Assembly: GCA_028023455.1 (NCBI GenBank)
Contig: JAQFVV010013365.1
Coordinates: forward strand, 1 to 64,000
Length of the DNA stretch: 64,000 nucleotides
Reading direction: 5' to 3'
Source: Epiperipatus broadwayi
Lineage: Eukaryota; Onychophora; Udeonychophora; Euonychophora; Peripatidae
The translations under genes were made by a program, and so were the position numbers. The notes below the pieces were generated by a model. It did no database searches and had not been told where the DNA came from. It worked only from the letters and a program-made list of their open reading frames with translations. Shown here piece after piece: positions 12,501-25,364 of this stretch (its first letter is position 1; every line of letters begins with the position of its first letter).

Positions 12501-15100
12501 CTCTACTCATGGAAAATTATTAACATATACTAAATAAGCAAGGGCTTTTATTCCTACAGACATTATAACATAATCAAATTTTTTTCTATTCTCATAGCTT
12601 ATCTAAATATCGAACATCATAAATACACACTGGCAGATAAATGCATACAGATAATATACCAATCCATTCAACTCAGTAGAATACAACAGTGTACGAAATT
12701 TATGCATAAAATATACACAAACTGAATTTTGTCAAACAAATATCATAATTGTGCAAAACAAACACACACCCGCAAATAAAAAGTATATATAATATTAACT
12801 CTAAACTACACACTAAGCAGGTAATACGATAATTAAATATTGCATTAAGGCATAACTTTTAATTTAATAAACTTTAGGTTACTTTTTAAAATTTAACGGT
12901 TCTAATTATTACAAAGGAACTCTTTTTATATCTAACAAACTATTTCTATTATAAGTTCGTTGATTTAAACAAAGAACAAAATTTTCACTTTGAGATAATA
13001 AAGTATACAAAATAAATGTAAACCTCTCTAATAATATATTTAAAAAAAATATTTCTTTCTTTTACCTTCGTAAAAGAATAATAAGACCTGTTTGAACACA
13101 ATCAATTTTTACCAGCGTACTCCTCATTTAAATACGCTTCAGAAACGTTCTTGATGGTCAACATACCCAAATTATAAATAACATAATAATAAATAAAGCA
13201 TATCTACCTATCATATACATTAATTATGACAAGCAATAAAAAAAAATAAAGACACAAAGGTTATTAGTTTATAACTTAAAATGAAAGTCCACTTGCAAAG
13301 CTCGGTTCCAGGTTTATGAAACAATATGGGACACATTCCAAACTGAATTTAAACTAAAAATGCACTTCTGCAGTATAACTTAAAAAAATATAAGCATAAC
13401 TTAAATATGCCCAGCACCTTTCAGTGTTCATAGCATATCCATTTGAGGTACCAAATCACACACAAGCAGTTAATTTCTCCTTTATTATACTGAAAATATA
13501 TCAAATTCTCCGTTGTAGTTCTGGACTAAATACGCAATTATCCTTAGTATTGTCTGAATAGCATTTAACACTTCAAATTTTCCTTAGTAATTCCATAATT
13601 AATAATGCTTTATTTTATATTCCATCCTTATTGAAGAGAACAAAAATTACCCGCATTTCTGTCCTTCTATTCAGTTTAAACAGAAGTAGCTTACATTTTA
13701 TTTCCTTAATTTTAAAAATACGTATTAGCTCCAGAAATATCAAATAAATGAACACTGTTATCTCCTTATGATGAACTTAAACATAGTATGATCTATCAAA
13801 ATAGACACATCCTTAAGTCTATGTATAATCTTCACAAAGAACACTACACGAAAAATAGTGAGAAATTAAAATATATTCTACAGAACAGTTCTGCATGCAT
13901 TTTCCATATATATCAAAAAAAAAAAACGTTGATTAATGATACAACAATAATATTTATGTAAACCATTCTTATTTAAAATGGCAATTAAATGAAATAATGT
14001 AGACTAGATGTTATTAACCCACATTTTTAAAAGAGTAATAGTTATAAAGGGATTAATTCAGAAATGTTTAAATCGAAGAGAGTTAATCAAACCGACATAC
14101 CTTTTTTTTTTTAAACCTTAGAATAGCATTTTTTAAATTAATTTTTTCCATAATAAAGTTCTTAAGCTCCTTTGGAAGTTTTACTCTAAAGTCTTTGCAA
14201 AGTCAATTTGACTTCAGTAACTGGCTTTAATTTTTACAATACATGAACCACTGTTTACTGTCTACAATTACATTACAAAGAGCAAATTTTACACTGGAGA
14301 TCTTTGTTCAATAGCTCTCTTTAGCAAAGTTCATTTGCCTTTTCCAAAGGTTACTCCCACGCATCTTGCTAACTAACTAATTACATATGCAAAAACAAAT
14401 CTTTTCAAAAAAAAAATCATTTTGATTTTTAAAACAAAATGAAGACAAGAAAAAAAAATACAAATAATAAAATAAATAGCTTTTACAAACTTGAAAGAAA
14501 AATGAATATTAATTAACTATCAAATAAAAATGATTAAAATTTATTCAATTTATAAAATAATTTATTGATCTAACTATCTATTAATCATTGGAAAGAAATA
14601 TATATTTGTTAATTATTTAAGTTAATTACTGTAATTTAAATGTTTTTATTGTGAATGTACTATTATTTGCTGTTATTAAAGATGAAAATGAAATGAAACA
14701 TAATGCAGAGTCATACATGCATACACATGTACTACAACCTAAATATTGAACTATCTTAATTAAATATAATTGAAACTGCTATTAACTGTTGACAAAAAGG
14801 ATAAGAATTAATGAATAAATGATATTTGAAACCATTCAAATAATATTATACTAACACAGGATAACTTTGCATCTTTCCAACAAGATGTATCAATTCCACT
14901 AATAAACAACTCCCCTTCCTTACATTAAATACCTCATTAACCACAATAATACTAGTAAATACTTATAAAGTGGTCAGTAAACTGCATAAGCAACCCATAT
15001 TTAAGCTTTAAACAATCTCCAGCAAAAATTTTAAAATTCCAAGGCTATTTCATTTTTTTTATACAATATAACTATTTAATTAAGATACAAACTATCTTAA
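9520..15100. other. long A/T-rich non-coding stretch
   Basis: No gene, RNA gene or transposon protein was recognised. There are poly-A tracts near 9516 and 10010, and a 97-codon plus-strand open frame at 10125-10418 without known motifs. The stretch could be intergenic or intronic. Splice sites cannot be judged without a protein match. Confidence 0.5.
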
Positions 15101-15124
15101 ACCCTTGTGCCCATTCAGATGGTC

Positions 15125-15127
<3 letters not shown>

Positions 15128-15166
<39 letters not shown>
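15128..15166. repeat. (TA)n then (CA)n microsatellite
   Basis: Uninterrupted TA dinucleotides followed by a short CACACACA run. Confidence 0.95.
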
Positions 15167-15169
15167 AGC

Positions 15170-17150
15170 AAAACACTTACAAATATATTTCAGAATAAAC
15201 CTACAACATATTTAAGATTCCTCTTTCACTTGGGTTACATGGCAATGCGAAGACAAATACAAGATACACTAATTCAAACAACAACACCACATATTCCCTC
15301 TCAAAAATATATTATTGTATATTTGAAAATATCACTTATAAACATGATAATTATTACAAAAATTACTTATTATACAACAAAGTTTATAGTCTTCACAAAA
15401 TCTTTGATATCAAAGATTTATTTGCTGTGTAGAAAGCTCTTATGAGGAAGAAAAATAGTGGCCATATTATTCAGGCAAATACAGGCAAATATAGTATCAT
15501 GTCAACTTAAATCAATTAGAACTACATTCTATTCATGCATTCAGAATATAAAAAACTATTAATATTATATCATCCATGGCTGAATATATCCACATTTAAA
15601 AATTATTCTTGAAATAAAACCTACAGACAAACTTCCTCCATACACAAAATATTGCACACAACCATAGAACCTATTAAATTAATATCAAATCTTATCATAA
15701 CTTTCTCACAAGAGAAATGACATTACTGGAAAATGTATATACTTCTATACACAAACACATTATAAATTAGACTCACCAGTGCTTTGCATTAATAATAAGC
15801 AGCTAATACATAAATTTAAATATTGGATGGTTGAGCCCAAATCTTTTGATTTTTCTACTCAAAATAAACATGTGGCCATTACCAAACTTTATTCTTTGTG
15901 AGATAAAAGAGAATCATACTTAACATTGGTGCTATATGTGAGTTGTGCCACAGAGCAGAAAAAAATTAAAAACATGTTTTGTTTGGGTATTGCAGTTTAC
16001 AATACACTCAGTCTTATATTATAAAAATATACCTGAAAAAGAATGCCACTATACATTCAATTATAGAGACTTTGCCAAAGGCCTTTACTATATGCATTAT
16101 GAGGCACAAGGTATATTTTTTTTACAATAACAATACAAGAAGTCATCTTAATATGTTTAAAAACAAATTAGAGATAATAAAACAAAGATTAAAAATTCAC
16201 CCTATCAGACATTTTCACAGCCACTTGGTCACTCATACATCAGCGCTCTAATCGCTAGTGTATTAAATGTATAATTTATTGAATAAGGTCAAAAAATCCT
16301 CATTGTAGCACGGTCTGACTACCAGTGTATTCCTTCTAAACTGAAATATCTGTATTTTATATTTCCTTAAACAAAATTCCTTTTAAAACTATTTAATTGT
16401 ACTGTAATTCTGATTAAGGCTAATAGTTAGTCAAAACTGAAAGAAAATATTATCAAAAAAAAGAGTATAATAAATGATATTATATAAATCTATACAATCA
16501 ATGCATAAATAAACAAAAAGTGGAGAAAAGTTATATAATTTCAAGAGACTTTTATCCTGTAGTGGATTGATAAATAAATATATAATAATTTTAAGAAGTT
16601 AACTTCTAGGCACTGGCTGTATTAAATGCTATACTTTCTGCTATCAAATTCTAAAGCAGTGAAAAATAAATCCTGTGTATCACGTCTTATGTTCTTATCT
16701 AAATGATAGATTTAGTCAATGATAACTATATGAGCAAATGTCAATTCTATGATGTTGTTATTCAATCTTATTCAAATTGTCCCTAAGTTGTAATCACAAG
16801 ATAGAACAATCAAACATTCATTTTAATAACCTTCTAAACAAATGACCATATCACTATTAAGTAATATTCAAATTATACAATACTAAATAATATTAACATG
16901 TTGTTTATTAATGATATGGTGATATGGTTATTTATATAAAACATTAAATAAATATCTAATTTCTCTGCCATGTGGTCATAATTTAGACTGATTTGAATAA
17001 GACTATAGTTATCATTATCTAAATTTGTATTCAATACAGGTGTGGGTGCTGCAAATAAAAATGATTTCATTTTTTAATTTGATTTGAAGATTGCCTTTGA
17101 TTCTGATATTAGGAGATATTAAATTTATTATAATTGGTGCATAGAACTTT
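15170..17150. other. A/T-rich non-coding DNA
   Basis: Nothing recognisable. Open frames of 60-110 codons are what A/T-rich sequence gives by chance and carry no motif. Confidence 0.5.
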
Positions 17151-17164
17151 ATTCTTCTAAATAA

Positions 17165-17295
17165 TCATACATACATAAATACATACATACATGCATGCAT
17201 GCATGCATACATACATACATGCATACATGCATGCATACATACATACATACATGCATACATGCATACATACATACATGCATACATGCATACATACA

Positions 17296-17328
<33 letters not shown>

Positions 17329-17575
17329 GCATACATACATGCATGCATACATACATACATGCATGCATACATACATGCATGCATACATGCATGAATACAT
17401 GCATGCATGCATGCATGCATGCATACATGCATACATACATACATACATACATACATACATGCGTGCATACATACATACATACATACATGCATGCATACAT
17501 ACATACATGCATGCATGCATACATGCATACATGCATACATACATGCATGCATACATGCATACATACATACATACA

Positions 17576-17606
<31 letters not shown>
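17165..17606. repeat. (TACA/TGCA)n compound microsatellite, 440 bp
   Basis: The tract is built from TACA and TGCA tetranucleotides in irregular order. Because four does not divide by three and no unit creates a stop, many frames on both strands are open for about 150 codons (Met-Tyr-Val-Cys or Met-His-Ala-Cys patterns). These are artefacts of the repeat, not proteins. Confidence 0.97.
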
Positions 17607-17607
<1 letters not shown>

Positions 17608-17619
17608 ACAAATTTCATA

Positions 17620-19560
17620 TCATTATAAGTTTGTGGATATATATATATATGATTTGCTGATGAAATAATAATATTTGTGGGTAATCAGGATGACATCTAT
17701 AAAATTCTAAGTAGGATAAAGGAGATTTATAAAATATTTGTATATGAAAAAGGCAACTAAATTAAAAGTAAAGCAGTAGTTGGACATGATCTTGGGCTCA
17801 CCATTTGGGATGATAGTTAATTGTTGATGAAAGAAATGTGAAATTTATCAAGATAAAAATTGCAATTAATATAAAATTTTTGAATAGAATGTTAAGAGTC
17901 TGCTATGGAATTTTTTCAAGTTAGAATGAAAAAAAATTAGTGAAGCCTTTCAGATGGAATTTTGTTTTGAATGGAGTAGATCGTTAGATAATTAGAATCA
18001 TAGAAATATTGAAAAGATTAGTTACTAAAAAAATTAAGAAAAGATTATAGAAAGAATTAGAGGGTATAAAACGAGATGGTAGACAAATTTAAAAAAGATT
18101 GTAGCAATGAGCTTTTGAAGAGAAAAGCAGAGATAAGAGTCTTAGAAAGATGTATTGATCTGTTATTTGACCGATCTTAGATAATAATGATAAAAGCTTA
18201 TTTTTAAAATAAATACTGCGATAATAAATTTAAGTACACATATACATGTTCCGACAACTTTTGGAGAGTCTGAAGCAATGGATACACACACATATACATG
18301 TTGAACTGCTTTTTAAAATACTTTTAGTTTGAATTAAATTAACATTACCTTTCAACATTAAAATTCATCTGTGGTGGATTTTATTTTTGAATATGTATAA
18401 AATTTGTGTAGAAAACTAATTAACTGTTGACGGTTATTCCCAAAGAATATATTCAAATAAAAAAGTGAATTAATTTGCATTGATAAAAGAGTTAGCATTA
18501 TTATAAAATAAAGTTCTATTCACCAGAGAGCTCGATACGGTGGAGGGTGGGGGTGGATTTTAAATGTAATTTATTAGAAAATTAATGTGATTATATTTTT
18601 TGGTAATTATTATTTGCTAATGAAATAGCAGGGTGAGTATTATAGCCTACTTACAAATTCTGATTAAATTAATATTTAATCAAATGTCATTTAAACAATT
18701 ATTAATTGATTTTCACGCTCAGCTGAAAATAAAGGTTTAAGTAATTACTCTTAATTGTCTAACATTTAAAACTCATAATTTTAACAATTTGTTTAATTTA
18801 TATATATTTTAAATATTCCCTCAATTATTTTAAATGTATTATATGCTGCACATAAATACGATCCTCCTTCCCCGAAGAAAATATTGAGTCTATGATGCAT
18901 ACTAATTACTATGAAGATTGTTGAACATCAAGGAAACTTTTCCATTGCTCTAAATTTGCAAAACTTAAACACACTGTATAATCTACAAACGTTAGTGCTG
19001 TAATTTTTTTTAATTATGATATTTATTATTCAAATCTATTTATATTTTTAACAACTACTGTACTTATTTTATAACAATCATTTGAAAATAAATAGATTTA
19101 TAGATGGCAGACTCGGCAATTCTATATGTAATATACCTTAATATGTGTAACCAAATCACTGACTAGAAATTGGCTTCATCTTGATAAATTCCTGGTTGAA
19201 GACAGTAAATTATGAATAATAATTATTAATCACTTTGTATTATTGTTATATTTGGTGATATATTTTATTTAGCTTAATTGAAGAGATCTTGTTAAGACAA
19301 AGTGCTCTTCCAATATCTACAATTGTATGTTTGAAATATAACTATTAATTGCAGTTTTTTGAAAAATAAGATCCAGTGCATGAATAAAGAAGGTGAGCAG
19401 TTATTGTTGTATACGTATATATAACGTTTAATAAATATTTGGCCTTTAATACATTCGAAAATTTATATTTAGTGTAAATAAGTATAATAATCTCTGATAC
19501 AATGAAATGTAATAATTTCTGACACAATGAAAAGTGATTAATTTATATATTTATTAAAGA
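17620..19560. other. A/T-rich non-coding DNA with a possible LINE relic
   Basis: No gene can be supported. The interval 17.68-18.18 kb is purine-rich on the plus strand and reads like a heavily decayed LINE 3' region in broken frames (for example the repeated KIKEKIIERIRG-like text near 18030-18070). The match is too weak to name a family. Confidence 0.35.
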
Positions 19561-19659
19561 TTAATTAACTAGAACATAAACTCCAACTTTCAAGCTTCCT
19601 ACAGTTATGCAATCCATCTTATACAACTGATACATATAACCACATACATGTGAAAAAGA

Positions 19660-19725
19660 TAAATGATGGTAAATATACCTATTTCATGCTGAAACAGCAC
19701 TTATCAGTTGATCCAGATCACCATT
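19660..19725 (-). ncRNA. degenerate hammerhead-like motif, PLE-B
   Basis: The minus strand reads CUGAUAA (core CUGANGA with G8 changed to A), stem II UGCUG/CAGCA with a UUU loop, then GAAA. The G8 change should abolish cleavage, so this is a fossil of the motif at 20010-20078. Confidence 0.55.
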
Positions 19726-20009
19726 TCCCACACACACAGATAACGAGTGCTCAGTTTATATATTAAGATAGAAAATCTTCAGACTTTAAGAGATAAGTTT
19801 CAATCTTCTCCACTCTCCAACTCTTTAACCATCCATTTAATTGAAAATCCGACTTCTCACATATAGAACCTTGATATGTCTATTTAAATACATAGAAGAG
19901 GGATGGGCAGAATCAAAGGCTGAATCTGTAATATTCAAATACAAGTATATTGTCTATACTAACCTTAATGTAATTAGAACAACTTAAATTCAGAATTTCA
20001 TGTAAAACT

Positions 20010-20078
20010 GATAAATGATCTTCACTATACTTATTTCATGCTGATGCAGCACTCATCAGTTGGTTCAGATCACCATCT
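20010..20078 (-). ncRNA. type I hammerhead ribozyme-like motif, PLE-B
   Basis: Minus strand: core CUGAUGA (20059-20053), stem II with a terminal G-U pair plus UGCUG/CAGCA (20051-20039) and loop CAU, then GAAA (20037-20034). A short stem III region follows, with AUA as the NUH cleavage triplet. Distal stem I pairs GUGAUCU with AGAUCAU (7 bp, one wobble), while the proximal part of stem I has mismatches. The catalytic core is intact; activity is uncertain because of the weak stem III and proximal stem I. Confidence 0.65.
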
Positions 20079-20775
20079 TCCTCACATATATACAATCAGT
20101 GCTCAGTTTATATTAAGATAGCAAATCTTCAAACTTAATAAACAAGCTTCAATCTTCTACACCCAATAACTCTTCAGCCATCCATATAATTGAAAATCTG
20201 ATGGTGGATCACTCAAAGCCCTTGTTGATGCCAATGTTATTGTCATACCGACATTGACCTTAAGTCACAAAATACATATATTGGAGATTATCTTTTTCAC
20301 AGGTATGTGTTCATGTGTATCAGTTATATAGGATGGACTGCATAGCTGTAGGAATCTTGAAAGTCTGAGTTCAAGTCTTTCTAATTGCATTAAGTTTAGT
20401 ATAGAAAATATATTTGAATATTCAGCCTGCATTCTGCCCATCCTTCTTCTGTGTATTTAAATGGACATAGTAAGCTCCAATATGTGGAGGGTCAGAGTGA
20501 CTTAAAGTCAACATGGGTATGATAATGATATTAGCATCAATGAATGTTTTATTATCTGATTTTCAATAATATAAATGTCTGAAGAGTTTGAGGGTTGAGA
20601 AGATTGAAGCTTGTCTATTAAAGTTTAAAGGTTTGCTATCTTAATATAAACTGAGAACTGATTGTGTGGGAGAAGGTGATGTGAGTGCTGGTTTAACATG
20701 ATTATGTATGTGGTCAGGTGTATCAGTAAAGTCTGACTTCAAGTCCTTCTAGTTATATTACGTTTTGTATAAACA

Positions 20776-21071
20776 ATCTACTTGTATTTGAATATTGAAG
20801 ATTAATTAGTGGAAAATAAGTGCTAGCTAAAAAGTGCTTTACTTAAAGGTAAATTTAAGCAATATATTTCAAATAAGAAAAGAGAAATCTATGTAATATT
20901 TTGGAAATTATATTTGATTTGGATTATCTAAATAATTTTTTTATACAAATTTATCATCATCATCACCAGTAATAGTCACTTCCAAATAAGTATAAACATA
21001 CCAACACCAAGAAAATAATAATAGTAATAGTAATTATTATTATTTATTTATTTATTTATTCAATAAACAAA

Positions 21072-21105
<34 letters not shown>

Positions 21106-21860
21106 TTATATATATATATATATATATAGATAGAGAGAGAGAGAGAGAGAGAGAATAACTCCAAACAAGCAAAATTTGTGTTATTCATATTACAAAATTA
21201 AAAAGTTAAAAATATTTATACATTAATCATCTTAAAAAAAGAAAAAAAAACCCATCACACAGATAATAACTTTATTAGTACAAATAATAAATTATAAATA
21301 TAGGAAATATATATAAAATTAATTACACAGACACAAAAGGAAAGAATAAATACATATTAATTATATACAAAATATGCAGGTGTTAACAACAACAATAATA
21401 ATAACTACAAAAATACCACAACCTTTAACACAACCACTACCACCAACAACAATAATAATATTTTGGAGCACGAAAAATGCCTGACAAGAAAACAATATGA
21501 AGATAAAGCCAGCATGTGTGTGGACCTCACAAACAATTTCCACACTACCATGGAAATTGCTAGACCTTGGCCTATGTTACCCAGAAAACCCAACCACATA
21601 AAAATAAATGGTAATTATAATGTAATTGGGCTTGGCCACTTGATGGCATTGCTGGCAGTCAAAAACAATACAATACAATGTTCGGGGCCGCATTATTTTT
21701 AAATTGAATCGCTGTTTTTTTTTTGGTTATTAATTTATTGATTGCTATAACTTTTTTTTATTTAAAAAGTTGTTTAATTTTAATTTTGGATTTAGTAAAT
21801 GACAAGCTTTTTTTTTATTTTTAAATCGCTGTTTTTAGAACTTTTTTTGCAATGTCTATT
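20776..21860. other. non-coding with microsatellites
   Basis: Contains (TTAT)n near 21040, (TA)n near 21075-21125, (GA)n near 21130-21155 and CAA/TAA runs near 21385-21460. The segment 21463-21702 is less A/T-rich and includes GGGCTTGGCCACTTGATGG, which recurs inverted near 22760-22790. Confidence 0.7.
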
Positions 21861-22800
21861 TAGCAATGTCTTTCCCTTAATTATTTCTTTCTACATAACA
21901 AAACTACTGTGTAGGGTTAGGGTTAGGTTTAGGGTTAGTTTTAGGGTTAGTTTAGGGTTAGTTTTAGGGTTAGTTTTAGGGTTAGTTTAGGGTTAGTTTT
22001 AGGGTTAGTTTAGGATTAGTTTTAGGGTTAGTTTAGAGTTAGTTTTAGGGTTAGTTTAGGGTTATTTTTAGGGTTAGTTTAGGGTTAGTTTTAGGGTTAG
22101 TGTTGTTTGTAATGCTAAAATAAAAAATATCAATATCGTAACCGTAGTTGGACAAAAGAAAGAAACTCAAACTTTTTTAAACAACAACAAACACATATAA
22201 ATGTCTTCTTTACTTATCAAACATGTTTATAATATGTGCTTTCTATGAAATTTACAAAAAATCATGTATATTTTTATTGGACAGCAGAAATACTCGGCTT
22301 CTTTTTTGGCAACTGCGGAAAAAGTTACGATCACCAGACATTTTATGAACTACATGGTATTTCACATGAAAACGAGATTTCGCACGCGAACTCGGCCAAA
22401 TTCTTTTGACGTACTCTCAGAAAGCTTTTACACATTACACCTCTAAATAAGGGTGTGGCCATTTGAAAAATTACTATAAAGTCAGGTTTCTTAAATTCAT
22501 TACAAATACAAAGATTGTGTAACGTATATTGTAAAAATTTGACTAATAAAAATACACACACTCATATATCAAACTGTACACAAAAGATAAGTGTGTGGAT
22601 TCACAATTAATGTCACGAAGCAGAAATAGGCTATATTATTTCTGCATTATGTCATCATCAGTGGCCTTTTAATGGCTAAGACAAACATTAGATGTTTTCT
22701 ATAACCGTAATAAAGGCCTTGTAAACGGCATTTGTTAGGTGTTTTGGTGAGCCAGAACACCATCAAGTGGCCAAGCCCCATTAGATTATAAGTACCAAAT
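21624..22800. mobile_element. inverted-repeat-flanked block around the telomere-like array
   Basis: TATAATGTAATTGGGCTTGG (from about 21617) followed by CCACTTGATGGCA is matched on the opposite strand near 22790-22755 (CCACTTGATGGTG). The ~1.1 kb between holds the telomere-like array and a less A/T-rich segment at 22264-22440 with no recognised protein. It may be one transposon or two inverted copies of a short element. Boundaries were not resolved. Confidence 0.4.
21912..22101 (+). repeat. degenerate interstitial telomere-like repeat
   Basis: It begins with two exact TTAGGG units and then alternates TTTTAGGGTTAG with TTTAGGGTTAG for about 190 bp, giving a ~24-25 bp higher-order period. A few units are mutated (TTAGGATT, TTAGAGTT). 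The repeat is derived from the metazoan TTAGGG telomere motif. The regular variant pattern indicates local amplification after capture rather than a recent telomere end. Confidence 0.85.
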
Positions 22801-23154
22801 AAACTTGGTTTGCATCTGTAGATACAGCAGTCCAGAGTATGTAAAACTTAAATGTAAACCCTTATAACTAATTCACAGTATGACAATTTTTTGTAATCTC
22901 ATGTAAATCAATAAATCAACCTTTATATATGTAAACCTATATCTATGGATTCCCCATGTAACCTCAGCAATCCAAGTTATGTAAAACCATGTAACTAATT
23001 CACAGCATTTAAAAATTCTTGTAATCCTGGTAAAACAATAAATCCATTTTTATATATGTAAACCTACAACTATGAATTGCCCATGTAAACACAGCAATCC
23101 AAGCTATGTAAACTCTTGTAACCCTTTAAGACAAATAAAGCTTATCGTTGAAAC

Positions 23155-23206
<52 letters not shown>
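22800..23206 (+). mobile_element. non-LTR-type 3' end with ~130-bp tandem units and (TAA)n tail
   Basis: Two to three units of about 130 bp each contain CAGCAATCCAAGTTATGTAA, TAACTAATTCACAG and TATATATGTAAACCTA. The last unit runs into ACAAATAAAGCTTATCGTTG and then a pure (ATA/TAA)n tract at about 23154-23206. A unique 3' sequence followed by a short tandem-repeat tail is typical of LINE or SINE 3' ends. No RT is attached. Confidence 0.55.
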
Positions 23207-23208
<2 letters not shown>

Positions 23209-23420
23209 GTTCTTTAGTATTATCCAACCAATGACGTATTACCCTGAAACCATATCAGTCTGATCTTGTGATGTTTAAGATAACGTTTCCAAGTAATTTG
23301 CAGACAAATGCAATCGCTAAATTTGTCTGCAGATCACGTGGACATGGTACATTAAAAATCACAAGATTAGATTGATATGCCTTCAGAGTAATATGTCATC
23401 AGTTGGATAATACTAAAGAC
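23209..23420. mobile_element. foldback MITE, TIR CTTTAGTATTATCCAAC
   Basis: The left end reads CTTTAGTATTATCCAACCAA and the right end is its inverse (GTTGGATAATACTAAAG). Inverted similarity continues inward almost to the centre near 23315 (TTTGCAGACAAAT against ATTTGTCTGCAG), so the whole element can form one hairpin. Another right end (GTTGAATAATACTAAAG) lies near 23910. No coding capacity; probably a non-autonomous DNA element. Confidence 0.7.
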
Positions 23421-23930
23421 GAAGGTCATGTAATTTACACGCCTTCTTGGAATAAGATCATCGGTGAAAAAAAGTTGCAGGTTACATGATTTAGATGCTT
23501 TTTTGGAATAAGATGATCGGTGAAAGACAGTAGCAAAAAGTTATAAATCTCAAAAATGGAAATATTGAAAAAATCACTGTAGAAGTAGTTATAAATCTCA
23601 AAAACGGAAATATTGAAAAAACTCAAAAATGGAAATATTGAAATATTGAAAAAATCATTGTAGAAGTAATTATAAATCTCAAAAACAGAGCTAAAAAAAT
23701 CACTGTGATGCCGTGAATACCAAAATCACAATAGACAGACAAATGAGAAAATTTCTCAAACCCTCTCTCCGATTTTTAAATCTCGCGAGTCAAAAAAATA
23801 AAAAAAATGATTAATCATGCCAGTGTCTTGGTTGCCATGACAACATTGTCATGTAAAAATCGACAACATCAACTGGAAGGAAAGCCGGTAGGTGTGATAC
23901 ATCATCAGTTGAATAATACTAAAGTACCAT
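23421..23930. repeat. short tandem units between two MITE ends
   Basis: The motif TTGGAATAAGATNATCGGTGAAA occurs twice (about 23445 and 23503). A ~50-bp unit with TTATAAATCTCAAAAANGGA and TATTGAAAAAATCACTGTAG is repeated three to four times at 23540-23710. A second MITE right end at about 23895-23915 suggests a larger ancestral element from 23209 to 23915, of which 23209-23420 is an internally deleted derivative. Confidence 0.5.
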
Positions 23931-25360
23931 AATAATAATAATAAAAAGAAGAAGAAAAAGAAGGTGTACAGTAAACAAAGTTTCAAATATTTCTTGAATA
24001 TGTAAGAAAATAAATGATCAACATTTACTGAATAATCAACAACAAAATAATTAAACAGTCTGAGATCATTATAACTAAATAGCTTAATAAAAATTTGGCA
24101 ATGTGAATTGAAAATTCTTAGCTTAAGTGAGTAATTACAACAGATGCTTTATAATGCTACCAATTATAATGTCATAAATATCATACGCAGAACCAATGTA
24201 AACTTACTAAAAATAATACATTTGATAGAATTTTGTAAATTCTGTAATGAAGATAATAGATAAACAATACAACCATCTAAATAGAGATATTATAACCATG
24301 ATATACTTTGAAAACAAGCAACATAAATAGTGATCAAAATAGATCTAGGCAAAATTTTACTAAATAAGTAATTAATTTTACATAACCAAGAACATAAGTA
24401 GGCAATATGACATAACCAAGATAATCTTGAAAACATCTAAATAACAATAGTTATCAACAAAATTGATATTACCACACATATAAATACTAATGGAACTTCA
24501 CCAAAAGGAATTGCTTTCTGTTAACGTCAAACTCCTTCTTGCAATCTGTTTAATAATATATAAATGACATATATATATATATTAATTTATAGATCAATAA
24601 TTTTGAAAGTATAATGACGTTAGTCATAGTTACAAAAAACATTAACTTTTTATATAAAATGAATTATAAATATTTTAACGAATAGATATTTATGTACACA
24701 TTCTTTTTATCTAATTTTATGTCAGAACTGGAAATGATTTAAATCATTTGTGACTATAAAAGATAAATGAATAATTTTGATTTCATGTAGTAATAAAGAT
24801 TTAGACGTTGTTGATTTTTACATTTTTGAAATTATAATAAAATTAAATATGTTCAAAGACATTTGATAACAATATTAATAAATGTGTATCCAAATATAGT
24901 CATGTAAAGTTTATGTTGTCGATATATATTTAGCTAATTTCTAATTTCTAATTCATTTATTTATCTGCCTATCAACCAGCTAGTTCATCTAACTAGTACT
25001 ATGGATTTACCTTCATGTTAGTATGATTAATATCTTTCTATCTAAACTCAGCTACATCCACATACTTATCCAAATATCAATAAAAAATAAATATATTTCT
25101 TTTTCTCTATCCATATATAAACATTAAAATTAAAATGGAAATTTTCCATACATTAATTACATTAGAATAACTGTTCATCTATGGTGCAACCAGGCAACTA
25201 CGACTTAAAATCAATAATTCAAAATAAGCAACATGACTTAGTCATTAACAATAGCATTTGTCTGCTTTTATTTAAAGCTAAAAGACAACTATTTTTAATT
25301 TAAAACTGAAGATTTTATATGACTGTAAAAGCAGATCAGCCACTTTAAATATGAATATAT
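23931..25360. other. A/T-rich non-coding DNA
   Basis: Nothing recognisable beyond short (TA)n runs near 24565. Confidence 0.5.
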
Positions 25361-25364
25361 TAAA

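Larger units (their letters stand above)
19575..20775. mobile_element. PLE-B terminal-repeat cluster (palindromic)
   Basis: Two minus-strand copies (about 19575-19930 and 19980-20230) and one inverted plus-strand copy (about 20240-20775) share these modules: a hammerhead-like core, TTTATATTAAGATAG, ACACATGTGAAAAAGATA, and TCTGAGTTCAAGTCCTT (resembling a Pol III B box). The segment AGGGATGGGCAGAAT near 19900 reappears inverted near 20435. The same modules recur at 27.7, 33.7, 35.0, 59.8 and 60.9 kb, so this is a dispersed family. I infer that it is the terminal repeat of a Penelope-like or retrozyme-like element, because hammerheads and head-to-head copies are typical of those. No RT of this family is in the window. 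Confidence 0.6.

Noticed and set aside
17149-17660. Overlapping ~150-codon open frames on both strands (Met-Tyr-Val-Cys repeats)
   Set aside because: They are produced by a TACA/TGCA microsatellite that lacks stops in many frames; there is no protein.
21912-22101. A true chromosome end
   Set aside because: The array is short, degenerate and embedded in unique sequence and repeats on both sides.
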